Counted from the stretch's first letter, positions 16,212 to 25,670 are shown. The stretch: DNA of 64,000 nucleotides from Zeaxanthinibacter enoshimensis (GCF_004362865.1 NZ_SNYI01000002.1:124001-188000), one strand, 5' to 3'. The notes: generated from the letters alone by a model not told the origin. A program made the numbers and translations.

Positions 16212-17315
16212 TTAGGTGTGCAGTAATGCAGGTCTTTTACCTAGTTCTTTTAAATGCTTGAAGTGCGAAATTATAGCTTTTCTGGTAGTTTTGTATTCGT
16301 TGTAGGGTAAATTAAACTCATTCGCCGTTTCTTTCACAATTTCGGCGATTTTTGTGTAATGTATATGGCTGATGTTCGGGAAGATGTGGTGCTCCACCTG
16401 GTGGTTGAGTCCCCCGGTAAACCAGTTCACGATCCTGTTCTTGGTGCCAAAATTCACAGTAGTAAATAACTGGTGTATGGCCCAGGTGTTTTTCATTGAT
16501 CCATCTTGCTCGGGCAGGGGAGTTTCAGCTTCATCGACAACGTGAGCCAGCTGGAAGACCACGCTCAGAATGACTCCTGCGACATAGTGCATCAGGAAGA
16601 ATCCGATAAGCACTTTCCACCAGGCTATATCCATCAATAACATCGGAAGTACGATCCAGATCGTGATATAGATCAGTTTGGTGACTACCAGCACACTCCA
16701 GTTTACCACCGGGCTCGGGAATTTCCCGTAAGCCAGCTTTCGCTTGGTGTAGCGGTACATCTGCATGAAATCGGTGGTGATGGCCCAGTTAAAGGTCAGT
16801 AAACCGTATAGAAAGATCGAATAATAGTGCTGGAACTTATGAAAACGGTGCCAGGGAGCGTGTTTTGAAAATCGTAAAATACGTCCTGCTTCCAGGTCTT
16901 CATCGTGTTCGTGTATGTTGGTGTAGGTGTGGTGCAGTACATTGTGCTGTACCTGCCAGTTATAGACATTCCCGGCAAGGATATAGATGCTGCTCCCCAT
17001 CACCTTGTTCAGCCATTTTTTACTGGAATAGGACCCGTGGTTACCATCATGCATAACATTCATACCAACGCCCGCCATTCCTACACCCATGGTAATGGTT
17101 AGCAGAATATTGGCCCAGGTAGGGAGGTTCAGGGTCAGCATCAGGAAATAAGGGGCCAGGAACAGGCCAAACATAATCGCGGTCTTCAGGTGAAGTTGCC
17201 AGTTACCGGTTTTTTTTATCTGGTTCTCTTTGAAGTAGGCATTTACCCTTCTGTTGAGGGTTCTGAAAAATTGTGCAGAATCATTTCGGGAGAACCTTAC
17301 AGGTGAAGTTTTCAT
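16212..17315 (-). CDS. Membrane fatty-acid desaturase (front-end type)
   Basis: This 367-residue di-iron membrane desaturase has three histidine boxes: HDGNH in NVMHDGNHGSYS, HNVLHH in QHNVLHHTYTNIHEHDED, and QVEHH in LNHQVEHHIFPNISH. The Gln in place of the first His of box three is the mark of front-end desaturases, which insert a double bond between an existing one and the carboxyl end. No cytochrome b5 domain is fused. Several membrane helices surround the boxes (FGLFLAPYFLMLTL, LIYITIWIVLPMLL). It should change membrane lipid unsaturation. The substrate cannot be told from sequence. Confidence 0.88.
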   Translation of the reverse strand: MKTSPVRFSRNDSAQFFRTLNRRVNAYFKENQIKKTGNWQLHLKTAIMFGLFLAPYFLMLTLNLPTWANILLTITMGVGMAGVGMNVMHDGNHGSYSSKKWLNKVMGSSIYILAGNVYNWQVQHNVLHHTYTNIHEHDEDLEAGRILRFSKHAPWHRFHKFQHYYSIFLYGLLTFNWAITTDFMQMYRYTKRKLAYGKFPSPVVNWSVLVVTKLIYITIWIVLPMLLMDIAWWKVLIGFFLMHYVAGVILSVVFQLAHVVDEAETPLPEQDGSMKNTWAIHQLFTTVNFGTKNRIVNWFTGGLNHQVEHHIFPNISHIHYTKIAEIVKETANEFNLPYNEYKTTRKAIISHFKHLKELGKRPALLHT

Positions 17316-17395
17316 ATTCAGTATTGTTAAAAGATCTTGGGGTCTTTATAATAAAACGCAAAATACAAACTTTTAATATCTCTTACTGATTGTCG

Positions 17396-17403
17396 TACTT
17401 TTG
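17396..17403 (+). promoter_or_regulatory. Promoter -7 element of rsmG
   Basis: TACTTTTG, 20 bp before the rsmG ATG, matches TAnnTTTG. No TTG at 17-23 bp spacing. Confidence 0.42.
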
Positions 17404-17423
17404 CCAAAAACACAAAGGTAAGC

Positions 17424-18059
17424 ATGCAGGCGGATATAGTCTTTAAATATTTTGAACAATTTAACGAAACACAGCAACAACAATTCAGGGATCTGGAAGC
17501 ATTGTACCAGGATTGGAACCTGAAGATCAACGTAGTATCGCGCAAGGATATCGATGAACTCTACCTCAGGCATGTACTGCATTCCCTCGGGATCGCCAAG
17601 ATCATTTCATTTAAACCCGGCGCTAAAGTTCTGGATGTGGGTACGGGCGGAGGTTTCCCCGGTATTCCCCTGGCCATAGCCTTCCCGGAAACGCAATTCA
17701 CCCTGGTGGATGCGATAGGTAAGAAAATCAAGGTCGTGGACGAGGTGGTCGAGGGCCTGGGTCTTCAGAACGTGCAAACCAGGCACTGCAGGGTAGAGGA
17801 GCTGGATATGCAGTTCGACTTTATCGTAAGCCGTGCGGTGGCAGCCATGCCAACCTTTGTGAACTGGGTGCGGGGCAGGATCGCCAAACAATCCATCCAC
17901 GAACTGAAGAATGGTATTCTGTATTTAAAAGGAGGTGACCTGTCTGAGGAGCTGGCACCTTATAAAAAAGCACAGATATATAACCTGGACCAGTACTTTG
18001 AAGAGCCATTCTTTGACACTAAAAAAGTGGTCTACCTGCCTATGAAATATAAACCCTGA
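17424..18059 (+). CDS. rsmG: 16S rRNA (guanine-N7)-methyltransferase RsmG
   Basis: This 211-residue protein matches RsmG (GidB) in length. The SAM-binding loop is VLDVGTGGGFPGIPLAIAFP at about residue 70, followed by FTLVDAIGKK and the FIVSRAVAAMPTFV region. The enzyme methylates G527 (E. coli numbering) in the 530 loop of 16S rRNA. It is a single gene, divergent from the desaturase, and ends 3 bp before the stop of the small minus-strand ORF. Confidence 0.93.
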   Translation: MQADIVFKYFEQFNETQQQQFRDLEALYQDWNLKINVVSRKDIDELYLRHVLHSLGIAKIISFKPGAKVLDVGTGGGFPGIPLAIAFPETQFTLVDAIGKKIKVVDEVVEGLGLQNVQTRHCRVEELDMQFDFIVSRAVAAMPTFVNWVRGRIAKQSIHELKNGILYLKGGDLSEELAPYKKAQIYNLDQYFEEPFFDTKKVVYLPMKYKP

Positions 18060-18062
18060 AGC

Positions 18063-18191
18063 TTACAGCGCGAGCATCTGGTAGTATGCACTCCTGCAGC
18101 GATCGACGTACTTACGCAGCCATAACTGGTAACGGGAGTACAGGGAGGTTATCCCCCAGACGCGAATTTTTTTGGTTTTCCGACTGTTCAT
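18063..18191 (-). CDS. Small basic ORF, 42 residues, unknown
   Basis: An ATG at 18189-18191 opens 42 codons ending in TAA, beginning MNSRKTKKIRVWGI and ending YYQMLAL. The protein is strongly basic (about ten Arg/Lys), has three Trp/Tyr pairs and two closely spaced aromatic runs, and no membrane segment or signal. It fills the gap between rsmG and the pruA terminator with no overlap. No obvious ribosome-binding site is seen, which is common in this phylum. I do not recognise the family. It could be a chance frame. Confidence 0.45.
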   Translation of the reverse strand: MNSRKTKKIRVWGITSLYSRYQLWLRKYVDRCRSAYYQMLAL

Positions 18192-18261
18192 ATGATCTCA
18201 TTTAAGATTCAGATTCTGGTTGCTTTCCTTAAAGTTACAAAATCTGATACTTATATATAAC

Positions 18262-18303
18262 GTTCAAAAAGAAAGCCTTATTATCTCGTGGATAATAAGG
18301 CTT
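18262..18303 (-). terminator. Rho-independent terminator of pruA
   Basis: A perfect 13-bp stem (18273-18285 with 18291-18303) and a 5-base loop are followed on the minus strand by TCTTTTTGAACG. It lies 37 bp after the pruA stop. Confidence 0.85.
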
Positions 18304-18339
18304 AATATAATCCAGGCCTGAGACCTGTATCAGGGATCT

Positions 18340-19971
18340 TTATTCTCCCAGGAATGGATAGCGGTAATCTACCGGTGTAACAAAGGTCTCTTTGATCAGT
18401 CGCGGAGATACCCATCTCAACAGGTTCTGTGCGGATCCGGCCTTGTCATTTGTTCCCGAAGCGCGTGCTCCTCCGAATGGTTGCTGACCTACAACCGCTC
18501 CGGTTGGCTTATCATTGATGTAGAAGTTCCCTGCGCTGTTCTCCAGCACTTTGGTAGCTTCGGCGATCGAGTAGCGGTCGGCAGACATCACAGCTCCGGT
18601 CAGTCCGTAGATAGATGTTTCATCAACCAATTTCAGGGTTTTGCTCCAGTCCTTGTCCTCGTAGACATATACAGTGACAACAGGTCCGAACAGCTCGGTC
18701 TCCATGGTCTTGTATTTCGGATCCGTCGTTACGATCACCGTAGGATCTATGAAATAGCCCTTGGATTTATCGTATCCGCCCCCGATAACTACCTCGGCAT
18801 CCTTATCCTTTTTCGCCTGGTCTATGTAAGAGGCGAGCTTATCAAATGCTCCTTCGTGAATAACGGCAGTGATAAAGTTGCCCATATCCTCAGGTGACCC
18901 TGCCGGCTTAAAGGACTCAACATCCTTCTTCACCAGGTCAAGGATATCCTGTGCGGTCGATTTTGGAAGGTATACCCTGGAAGCGGCACTACATTTCTGC
19001 CCCTGGAACTCGAAAGCTCCCCTTGTGATAGCCGTTGCTACCTGCCGGGCGTCTGCAGTAGGATGTGCAATAATGTAATCCTTACCTCCTGTTTCTCCTA
19101 CGATCCTTGGGTATGTTTTATACTTGTCGATGTTGTTCCCGATCTTTCTCCAGATATCCTTAAATACGGTGGTAGAACCGGTAAAGTGTATCCCGGCGAA
19201 ATCCGGGCTGGCCAGAACTGTGTCGGTGATCATTTCCGGGTCGCCGTAAACAACGTTGATAACCCCGTCAGGGACCCCGGCTTCCTTAAATACATCCATC
19301 ACAACTTTAGCTGAGAAGATCTGGTGGTCACTGGGTTTCCATACCACAACATTCCCCATAAGGGCAGCACTGGTAGGAAGGTTACCGGCAATAGCCGTGA
19401 AGTTAAACGGTGTCACGGCGTATACGAACCCTTCCAGCGGACGGTATTCCACGCGGTTCCAGATACCCTCAGAGGATTCGGGTTGCTGGCTGTAGATCTC
19501 CGCCATGTACTCCACATTGAAGTTAAGGAAATCTATCAGTTCACAGGCAGCATCGATCTCTGCCTGGTAAATATTCTTAGACTGCGCTATCATTGTAGAA
19601 GCGTTCAGCTTATCGCGGTAAGGGCCGGAGATCAGGGCAGCAGCTTTCAGGAATATAGAAGCGCGTTGTTCCCAGCTAAGGGCAGCCCATGCTTCTCTTG
19701 CCTTCAATGCTTCTGAAATAGCCGATTCCACGTGTTTCTTTTCGGCTTTGTGGTATTTCCCTACTTTATGTTTATGATCATGGGGAGGTGCCATATCTGC
19801 GGTATTCCCCGTCTTAATTTCTGAACTTCCTATGTAGAGTGGTACCTCTACCTGCCCGTTATAGTATTCCTTATATTGTTGAAGTACGGATTCCCTTTCG
19901 GAACTCCCGGGCTCATATGTCCTAACAGGTTCATTTACTGCTACCGGGACATTAAAAAATCCTTTACCCAT
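18340..19971 (-). CDS. pruA: L-glutamate gamma-semialdehyde dehydrogenase (P5C dehydrogenase)
   Basis: This 543-residue NAD-dependent aldehyde dehydrogenase carries out the second step of proline breakdown, glutamate semialdehyde to glutamate. The catalytic cysteine lies in FEFQGQKCSAASRVYLP and the general-base Glu in RIVGETGGKDYI. The N-terminus GKGFFNVPVAVNEPVRTYEPGS and the total length match the free-standing P5C dehydrogenase group shared with eukaryotes, not the bifunctional PutA. No proline dehydrogenase gene is seen nearby. A TACCTTTG element lies 30 bp upstream and a strong terminator follows. Confidence 0.95.
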   Translation of the reverse strand: MGKGFFNVPVAVNEPVRTYEPGSSERESVLQQYKEYYNGQVEVPLYIGSSEIKTGNTADMAPPHDHKHKVGKYHKAEKKHVESAISEALKAREAWAALSWEQRASIFLKAAALISGPYRDKLNASTMIAQSKNIYQAEIDAACELIDFLNFNVEYMAEIYSQQPESSEGIWNRVEYRPLEGFVYAVTPFNFTAIAGNLPTSAALMGNVVVWKPSDHQIFSAKVVMDVFKEAGVPDGVINVVYGDPEMITDTVLASPDFAGIHFTGSTTVFKDIWRKIGNNIDKYKTYPRIVGETGGKDYIIAHPTADARQVATAITRGAFEFQGQKCSAASRVYLPKSTAQDILDLVKKDVESFKPAGSPEDMGNFITAVIHEGAFDKLASYIDQAKKDKDAEVVIGGGYDKSKGYFIDPTVIVTTDPKYKTMETELFGPVVTVYVYEDKDWSKTLKLVDETSIYGLTGAVMSADRYSIAEATKVLENSAGNFYINDKPTGAVVGQQPFGGARASGTNDKAGSAQNLLRWVSPRLIKETFVTPVDYRYPFLGE

Positions 19972-20001
19972 AATTGCTGTTATTTTTAATTAAAATTCCA
20001 G

Positions 20002-20009
20002 CAAAGGTA
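20002..20009 (-). promoter_or_regulatory. Promoter -7 element of pruA
   Basis: TACCTTTG on the minus strand, 30 bp before the pruA start. Confidence 0.43.
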
Positions 20010-20057
20010 TTAAATCATGTAGGGAATAGAAAACTATAACGTTAGAAATGGAGGCTT

Positions 20058-20444
20058 CTAGTTTAGTGCAAAAGGAGCGCTGAATTTAAAGGTGGGTACA
20101 TAGACCCTGAATTTCTCCGTAGAACTGAAGTTGACCATGTTGTAATGGCCTTTCATCGCCCCGATCGGCGAGGCTAAAAGACAACCTGAACTATAGGTGT
20201 GTGCTTCCCCTGGTTTGATCACAGGTTTCTTTCCTATCACGCCTTCCCCGTCCAGGATTTCAAAATCGTTCAGGGCGTCGTAGATCTTCCAGTGCCTCGA
20301 GGTGAGCTGCACCGAATCCTTGCTCTGGTTTTCAATAGTGATAGTGTACCCAAAGGCAAAATGCATCTTGTAGTTCTTAAAGAAAGTTCCCTCAAAACTG
20401 GTGGTCACGGAAATTTTAATCCCTTTGGTTACCTGTGTGATCAT
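20058..20444 (-). CDS. apaG: ApaG-domain protein (Co2+/Mg2+ efflux family name)
   Basis: This 128-residue protein is a full-length ApaG (DUF525) domain with an immunoglobulin-like beta-sandwich. The family core is plain: FGYTITIENQSKDSVQLTSR, HWKIYD, EGVIGKKPVIKPGEAHTYSS and GAMKGHYNMV. The family is named for a phenotype in Salmonella; the biochemical role is not settled. It lies 9 bp downstream of the DUF3667 gene and is likely translated from the same mRNA. Confidence 0.92.
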   Translation of the reverse strand: MITQVTKGIKISVTTSFEGTFFKNYKMHFAFGYTITIENQSKDSVQLTSRHWKIYDALNDFEILDGEGVIGKKPVIKPGEAHTYSSGCLLASPIGAMKGHYNMVNFSSTEKFRVYVPTFKFSAPFALN

Positions 20445-20453
20445 GACGTGTCT

Positions 20454-21566
20454 CTAATAAGTGAAGGCGCTTCCCAGAAGCAGGGCGAGAGCCCCAATGC
20501 CCGACAAAATTATAAAAATCGTGTTTAGTAGCAGAAATTTTAATATTGTTTTAAGTCTTCCATCGCCGTAAAACGTTCTCATAGCCTTGTACAGGTACAG
20601 GGAGAATACAAGAAATGCAATAGCGGCTGTGGAAATACCAAAAATCTCATCCACCAAAAAACTAATAATGAGCAAGATAAACATAAGTGTCTGATTATGG
20701 AAGCTGAAAATCAGATTATCGGTGTATGTATATCTTTTCCTGATATAAACCAGCCAGATGAAGAAAGCGAATACCGGCAGGAAGAAAAATGTCGCAAAAG
20801 GAAGCCTGCCCAACACTGCGTTAAGAAAGCTGCCGGGGTATTTGACAATGCTGTAAAAGCTGCGGGCAAGACTAAAGCTGGCCCGGTTGTCCCAGGTTTC
20901 CGGAAGCTGGTGTGTGGCAGAGAGTGACTCGTAGTTTACCGGGTTCTCGTACCGGATCAGTGCCAGGTAGAGTTCTGTTTTCTTAAAGAATCGATCCCAG
21001 AATCCTTTTGCTTTTATCTCGTTGTAATACCTGCCGGGCTCCGCAGCGATCAATGCATCGTTCTTCTCGGAAAAGAAGCCGGTGCTGTCTAGCCGCAGGG
21101 TTTCCGGTTTTGTCTCGGAGGTTCCTGAACCTCCGCGGGAATTTGACCGGTCTGGACCTGGTGCCTCTTCTAGGGTTTCCTTGGCACTTTTAGCTGCATC
21201 ATTGTCAAAGCTCCTGAAATCGTTGGTGAAACTCAGTAAAAGAAAATAAATGATGCTGAGGCTCAGTAGGAAGCGGAATGGGTTGGTGTAGGTCATCCGC
21301 TTGCCTTTCAGGTATTCTATGGTCATCCTGCCCGGGTGGAATAACATGGCAGAGAGGGTCGTGAGAAGGCGGGAGTCATAGGCGACCAGGGTGCCCAGGA
21401 ATTCCTCTATAAAATCAGCAAGTGTTCTTCTTTTGTCATTATTGGCCTGCGAGCATTGCGGGCAATAGCGGTCGCTTATATCCAAAGGATGCCCACAGTT
21501 CAGGCATTCAGTTCCCCTGTATTGCATGGGATGTCTTTCGCGCTTCGGTTTGGTCAGGTTGGTCAT
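20454..21566 (-). CDS. DUF3667 membrane protein with zinc ribbon
   Basis: This 370-residue protein opens with a zinc ribbon, CLNCGHPLDISDRYCPQCSQ, at about residues 21-40 and continues with the DUF3667 core (FIEEFLGTLVAYDSRLLTTLSAML and the following LLHPGR-type turn). Four or five membrane helices follow, the first at about residue 105 and the others in the C-terminal half (FATFFFLPVFAFFIWLVYI and beyond). A soluble, Ser/Gly-rich stretch lies between them. The function of the family is unknown. It heads an apparent two-gene unit with apaG. Confidence 0.85.
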   Translation of the reverse strand: MTNLTKPKRERHPMQYRGTECLNCGHPLDISDRYCPQCSQANNDKRRTLADFIEEFLGTLVAYDSRLLTTLSAMLFHPGRMTIEYLKGKRMTYTNPFRFLLSLSIIYFLLLSFTNDFRSFDNDAAKSAKETLEEAPGPDRSNSRGGSGTSETKPETLRLDSTGFFSEKNDALIAAEPGRYYNEIKAKGFWDRFFKKTELYLALIRYENPVNYESLSATHQLPETWDNRASFSLARSFYSIVKYPGSFLNAVLGRLPFATFFFLPVFAFFIWLVYIRKRYTYTDNLIFSFHNQTLMFILLIISFLVDEIFGISTAAIAFLVFSLYLYKAMRTFYGDGRLKTILKFLLLNTIFIILSGIGALALLLGSAFTY

Positions 21567-21631
21567 ACCCAGTTGGTTATAATGGATAAGGGATTAGGTC
21601 AGCGTAAGTGTACGATGGAGAAAAGGCCTGG

Positions 21632-22876
21632 TCAATTACTGATGTTTCTCGAATTAACATTCCCGATTCCGATCAGGCTGTCATACAGGTCGCCGAATCT
21701 CCTGTAATATACTAGGATGAGGTAGTTGTTCTCCGTGAAATGGAAATTGCCCGAGATGGCATTGAGGTCGAGCTTACCTTTTTTATCCTCTATAACGTAT
21801 TTGTAGTTATAAAAACCCTGTTTCATCAGGATAACGGTTTCCATGTTCCCGGTCTCTTTGTTGAATTTCAGGCGATTCTCCTCCTGTAGGGCGTAATTAT
21901 TGAACTTGCCGAATACATAGACATCATCCATTCCCAGCATCTGGGAATATGGAAGGCTGAAATGAACTTCGGTGTATTCCGCTTCCCGGGAACCCTCCGT
22001 ACCTTGAATTGTCCTGACTACGAAGTCACCATTAATATCGGGAAAGTAGGTATATGGTTCGTCATAGCGGTACCGGTCTGTAAACAGGATGTGATTGTAA
22101 AGATCGCCTACGGTTATCTTGGAAATTTGGGCGCTGGGAGCCCTGAGGTCCTTGGTATCAAAATACAGGTACTCGTTTCCCCCGTAAAAACTTGTCTCCT
22201 CGTTATATTTATAGACGAGCTGATTGCCCAGGATATACTGGGGTTCAATGTTGTATTTCGCCGTTGGCCAGTAGTAATTCTGCAGGATGGCCACTTTCAC
22301 CTCCTGCTTGGGATTGATCCACTCAAAATCCCCTGCAAGTATACTGAACTGGACAACTTGCTTCTCGTTGAGAAACTGGAAGTCCCTGCTGCGCTTTACC
22401 TCACCCCTCACTTTGACCAGGTCCTGGTAGACTATAAACCTGCGCGAGAATTGTAGATCCCCATCTGTATTGTATACCTCCAGTACATAATTACCGCTGA
22501 CCCTGAGGCGGACGTTCTGGTTTGGGATGGTAAGGCGGTAATTGGAATAAGGTTGCAGGGTGTTATAACTGTTAGCGTAATCAATAATGCGCTGGTTGTC
22601 TACCCCGTCCAGGTATTGTGATTTCAAAAGGGTAGAGGGGGTCCAGTCGTAGTCACAGTGGATGATCTTGTAATAATAGTCTTGTTCACTTGCAGTGAGG
22701 TCATCAAATTCCAGGTAGACCCCTTCTCCAAGTTGTATGATCGGGAACTGGTCTTCCGTTGGGCCGGTGAAACGGACGGATAATATGTGCGAAGGAGGAT
22801 TCACCTCGTATTGCACCTGTGCAAATATGGGGGCACAAAGTAATAGGAATGCAAGTTGTTTAAGATTCAGGCGCAT
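21632..22876 (-). CDS. Type IX secretion plug-type protein (DUF5103)
   Basis: This 414-residue protein has a signal peptide (MRLNLKQLAFLLLCAPIFAQ) and the layout of the family formerly called DUF5103, now the T9SS plug protein. In Flavobacterium the plug closes the periplasmic mouth of the SprA translocon. Family features are SVRFTGPTEDQFPIIQLGEGVYLEFDDL (a beta-sandwich start), YKIIHCDYDW and the C-terminal SLPYSQMLGMDDVYVFGKFNNY with an immunoglobulin-like fold. The assignment is from memory of the family. It has a TACCTTTG element 20 bp upstream and is divergent from the nqr operon. Confidence 0.75.
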   Translation of the reverse strand: MRLNLKQLAFLLLCAPIFAQVQYEVNPPSHILSVRFTGPTEDQFPIIQLGEGVYLEFDDLTASEQDYYYKIIHCDYDWTPSTLLKSQYLDGVDNQRIIDYANSYNTLQPYSNYRLTIPNQNVRLRVSGNYVLEVYNTDGDLQFSRRFIVYQDLVKVRGEVKRSRDFQFLNEKQVVQFSILAGDFEWINPKQEVKVAILQNYYWPTAKYNIEPQYILGNQLVYKYNEETSFYGGNEYLYFDTKDLRAPSAQISKITVGDLYNHILFTDRYRYDEPYTYFPDINGDFVVRTIQGTEGSREAEYTEVHFSLPYSQMLGMDDVYVFGKFNNYALQEENRLKFNKETGNMETVILMKQGFYNYKYVIEDKKGKLDLNAISGNFHFTENNYLILVYYRRFGDLYDSLIGIGNVNSRNISN

Positions 22877-22895
22877 TTCAGGGCATATTTACGGG

Positions 22896-22903
22896 CAAAG
22901 GTA
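22896..22903 (-). promoter_or_regulatory. Promoter -7 element of the plug-type gene
   Basis: TACCTTTG on the minus strand, 19 bp before the start at 22876. Confidence 0.43.
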
Positions 22904-22986
22904 AACAAAAAGCTTACCGCGGTTGTTCCTATCCGTTGAATGCCCAATTTTATAGACAATAATTATGAAAACTTTTCTTTTAATGC

Positions 22987-22994
22987 TATTTTTG
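22987..22994 (+). promoter_or_regulatory. Promoter -7 element of the nqr operon
   Basis: TATTTTTG, 34 bp before the nqrA ATG, matches TAnnTTTG. A TTG partner at normal spacing was not seen. Confidence 0.45.
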
Positions 22995-23028
22995 TGGCGA
23001 ATTTTTGATAACCTAAGGTCTACACTCT

Positions 23029-24381
23029 ATGTCCAAAGACATCCGGATTAAAAAAGGATTAAACATAAACCTTGTCGGTGCTGCAGAACAGACCACTACC
23101 AAAGCCGTTTCCAGTAACGTTTATAACATCAACCTTGCAGATTTTCATGGGATTACTCCTAAAATGATGGTCAAGCAGGGTGTTGAGGTAAAGGCAGGTG
23201 AGCCATTGTTTTACAGCAAGAATAACGAAGAGATGTTATTCGTTTCGCCGGTTAGCGGGGAATTGATCGAAATTGAGCGCGGTGCAAGAAGAAGGATTCT
23301 CAATCTCAAGATCCTTGCAGACAAAACCCAGGCAACAGTGGAGCATACGCCCCTGAGCCCGGAGAAGGCTTCTGAAGAAGCTATACGCGAATTTTTACTT
23401 AAATCAGGTTGCTGGCCTTTTATTAAGCAGCGGCCTTACGATATTATTGCTGACCCGGAATCAAGGCCTAAGGCTATATTTATTTCCGGTTATGTAACTG
23501 CCCCCCTGGCGGCCGAACTGGATTACGTGCTGAAAGGCAAGGAAAAGGAAATTCAGGCTGCTATCACTGCCCTTGGGAAATTAACCCCCGGTAAAGTGCA
23601 TGTGTCTGTGGGCAAATCTTCTGATTCTCCCCTGGCGGGATTGCAAGGGATCACCCTGCATAAGGTCTCCGGACCGCACCCTGCGGGACTGGTAGGAACC
23701 CAGATAAATAAAATAGATCCTATTAACAAGGGAGAGACCGTTTGGACATTAGCTGCCCAGGACCTCGTTATTATAGGGGAAGCCCTGCTTACCGGGAAAT
23801 TCAACCCGGAAAGAACAGTGGCTTTAGTTGGTTCTTCGGTTAAGAATCCAAAGTATTATACTACTAAGATCGGGGCAGAGATCTCTACATTCCTTTATGC
23901 AAGTGGCGTCAAGGAAGATGATATCAGGGTTATCAACGGGGATGTGCTGACCGGCAGGAAGTCAAAGCCGGATGGTCACCTCGGTTTCTATAATAACACC
24001 GTATCGGTGATCCCGGAAGGGGACGACTACGAGTTTTTCGGTTGGAATAAGCCTGTATTTGATAAGATCTCGGCTACCCGGGCACTTACCTTCTCATGGT
24101 TGCAGCCCAATAAGAAATATGAACTGAATACCAATACCAACGGGGAGCACAGGGCTTTCGTAGTAACTGGTATGTACGAGGAGGTGTTCCCAATGGATAT
24201 CTACCCGCTGCAGTTGCTGAAGGCTTGTATGGTCCAGGATCTCGATGAAATGGAGCAATTGGGATTATACGAAGTGGTTCCGGAGGATTTCTCCCTGACC
24301 GAGTTCATTTGTATTTCCAAACAACCACACCAGAAGATCATCCGTGAAGGATTGGATTTGTTATATAAAGAAATAGGATAA
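23029..24381 (+). CDS. nqrA: Na+-translocating NADH:quinone reductase subunit A
   Basis: This 450-residue subunit faces the cytoplasm and takes part in quinone binding in the NQR complex. It begins SKDIRIKKGLNINLVGAAE, the usual N-terminus, and carries the RnfC-like barrel-sandwich region (ADFHGITPKMMVKQGVEVKAGEPL). The length matches family members. It is the first gene of nqrABCDEF; all six genes are on the same strand with gaps of a few bases, and only the nqrD-nqrE gap is longer (21 bp). Confidence 0.95.
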   Translation: MSKDIRIKKGLNINLVGAAEQTTTKAVSSNVYNINLADFHGITPKMMVKQGVEVKAGEPLFYSKNNEEMLFVSPVSGELIEIERGARRRILNLKILADKTQATVEHTPLSPEKASEEAIREFLLKSGCWPFIKQRPYDIIADPESRPKAIFISGYVTAPLAAELDYVLKGKEKEIQAAITALGKLTPGKVHVSVGKSSDSPLAGLQGITLHKVSGPHPAGLVGTQINKIDPINKGETVWTLAAQDLVIIGEALLTGKFNPERTVALVGSSVKNPKYYTTKIGAEISTFLYASGVKEDDIRVINGDVLTGRKSKPDGHLGFYNNTVSVIPEGDDYEFFGWNKPVFDKISATRALTFSWLQPNKKYELNTNTNGEHRAFVVTGMYEEVFPMDIYPLQLLKACMVQDLDEMEQLGLYEVVPEDFSLTEFICISKQPHQKIIREGLDLLYKEIG

Positions 24382-24384
24382 AAG

Positions 24385-25668
24385 ATGAGAGATAAAAGAC
24401 TAACGTTCAAGAAAAGGCTGCATATCCTGAAGCATCGGTACAGGGATAAGAAAATGGCTCCTGCTTTTAATGCATTCCATACTTTCCTTTATGCCCCGAA
24501 CGAGACAACCCATAACGGATCTCACGTTCGTGCTGCGGATGACCTGAAGCGGACCATGAACACGGTGATCATGGCGCTGATCCCGGTACTGCTCTTTTCC
24601 ATGTTCAATGCGGGATACCAGCACTATGCAGCAATAGATGCTGCCAATGGTATCAGCAGGGAAGTGTCGCTTTTTGAAAATTTCCTGACCTGGGATAACT
24701 TCTGGATAGGGATTGTTCACGTACTGCCGCTGGTTATTGTCTCTTACGGGGTCGGTCTGCTGATCGAGTTCATTTTTGCGGTGATCAAAGGACATGAAGT
24801 TGAAGAGGGTTACCTGGTTACGGGAATGCTTGTTCCGCTTATTGTTCCCATCGATACTCCATTATGGATGCTGGCAGTAGCAGTGGCCTTCGGAGTGGTG
24901 ATTGGGAAAGAGGTATTCGGTGGAACAGGGATGAATATCCTTAACCCCGCACTGACTATCCGGGCCTTTCTCTTCTTCGCTTATCCTACGTGGATGAGTG
25001 GTGATAAGGTATGGGTTCAGGGTGCAGTAGAGCGCGCAGGTGGACCTGATGCGATTTCCGGGGAAACAATCCTCGGGTATCTTGCCCAGAACAACGCATC
25101 TGAATTTAACTATTCTGTTTCCGATATGTTCTTCGGTTTTATCCCGGGTTCTGTCGGAGAGACTTCTGCCTTTCTCATCCTTCTGGGAGGTCTATTCCTG
25201 ATCTTTACCAAGATAGCCAGCTGGAGGATCATGGTAAGTGCCGTAATCGGGTCCCTGGTTATGGGATTGATCTTTAACGGGGTTGTCGATGCTGGTTGGA
25301 TCGGGGAAACAAGTAAATTCTACGGCCTGATGAGTTTTGATTTCTGGAAGCACCTTATCGTTGGCGGACTTGCCTTTGGTATTGTCTACATGGCTACAGA
25401 TCCGGTTACCGGGTCGCAGACTAACCGCGGTAAATGGTTTTATGGGTTCTTTATTGGGTTTATCTCGGTTATGATCAGGGTGTTTAACCCTGCATATCCC
25501 GAAGGAGTATTCCTGGCGATATTACTGATGAACGTATTCGCCCCAACCATTGATCACTACGTGGTTAGAGGCAATGTGAACAGGCGTCTTAAGCGATTCA
25601 AGAACGCGACCGTTTATCCTAAGACGACCGAAGGAGAAGGAGCTAAACTACAAGTTGAAACAGTTTAA
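24385..25668 (+). CDS. nqrB: Na+-translocating NADH:quinone reductase subunit B
   Basis: This 427-residue membrane protein carries the Na+ path and a covalently bound FMN. The FMN attachment site is the threonine of DPVTGSQTNRGKW near residue 345, equivalent to the Thr of Vibrio NqrB. About ten membrane helices are visible, including MNTVIMALIPVLLFSMFNAG. The N-terminus is more basic than in Vibrio NqrB. The start chosen is the ATG 3 bp after the nqrA stop. Its FMN is added by ApbE, encoded at the end of this gene cluster. Confidence 0.95.
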   Translation: MRDKRLTFKKRLHILKHRYRDKKMAPAFNAFHTFLYAPNETTHNGSHVRAADDLKRTMNTVIMALIPVLLFSMFNAGYQHYAAIDAANGISREVSLFENFLTWDNFWIGIVHVLPLVIVSYGVGLLIEFIFAVIKGHEVEEGYLVTGMLVPLIVPIDTPLWMLAVAVAFGVVIGKEVFGGTGMNILNPALTIRAFLFFAYPTWMSGDKVWVQGAVERAGGPDAISGETILGYLAQNNASEFNYSVSDMFFGFIPGSVGETSAFLILLGGLFLIFTKIASWRIMVSAVIGSLVMGLIFNGVVDAGWIGETSKFYGLMSFDFWKHLIVGGLAFGIVYMATDPVTGSQTNRGKWFYGFFIGFISVMIRVFNPAYPEGVFLAILLMNVFAPTIDHYVVRGNVNRRLKRFKNATVYPKTTEGEGAKLQVETV

Positions 25669-25670
25669 TT

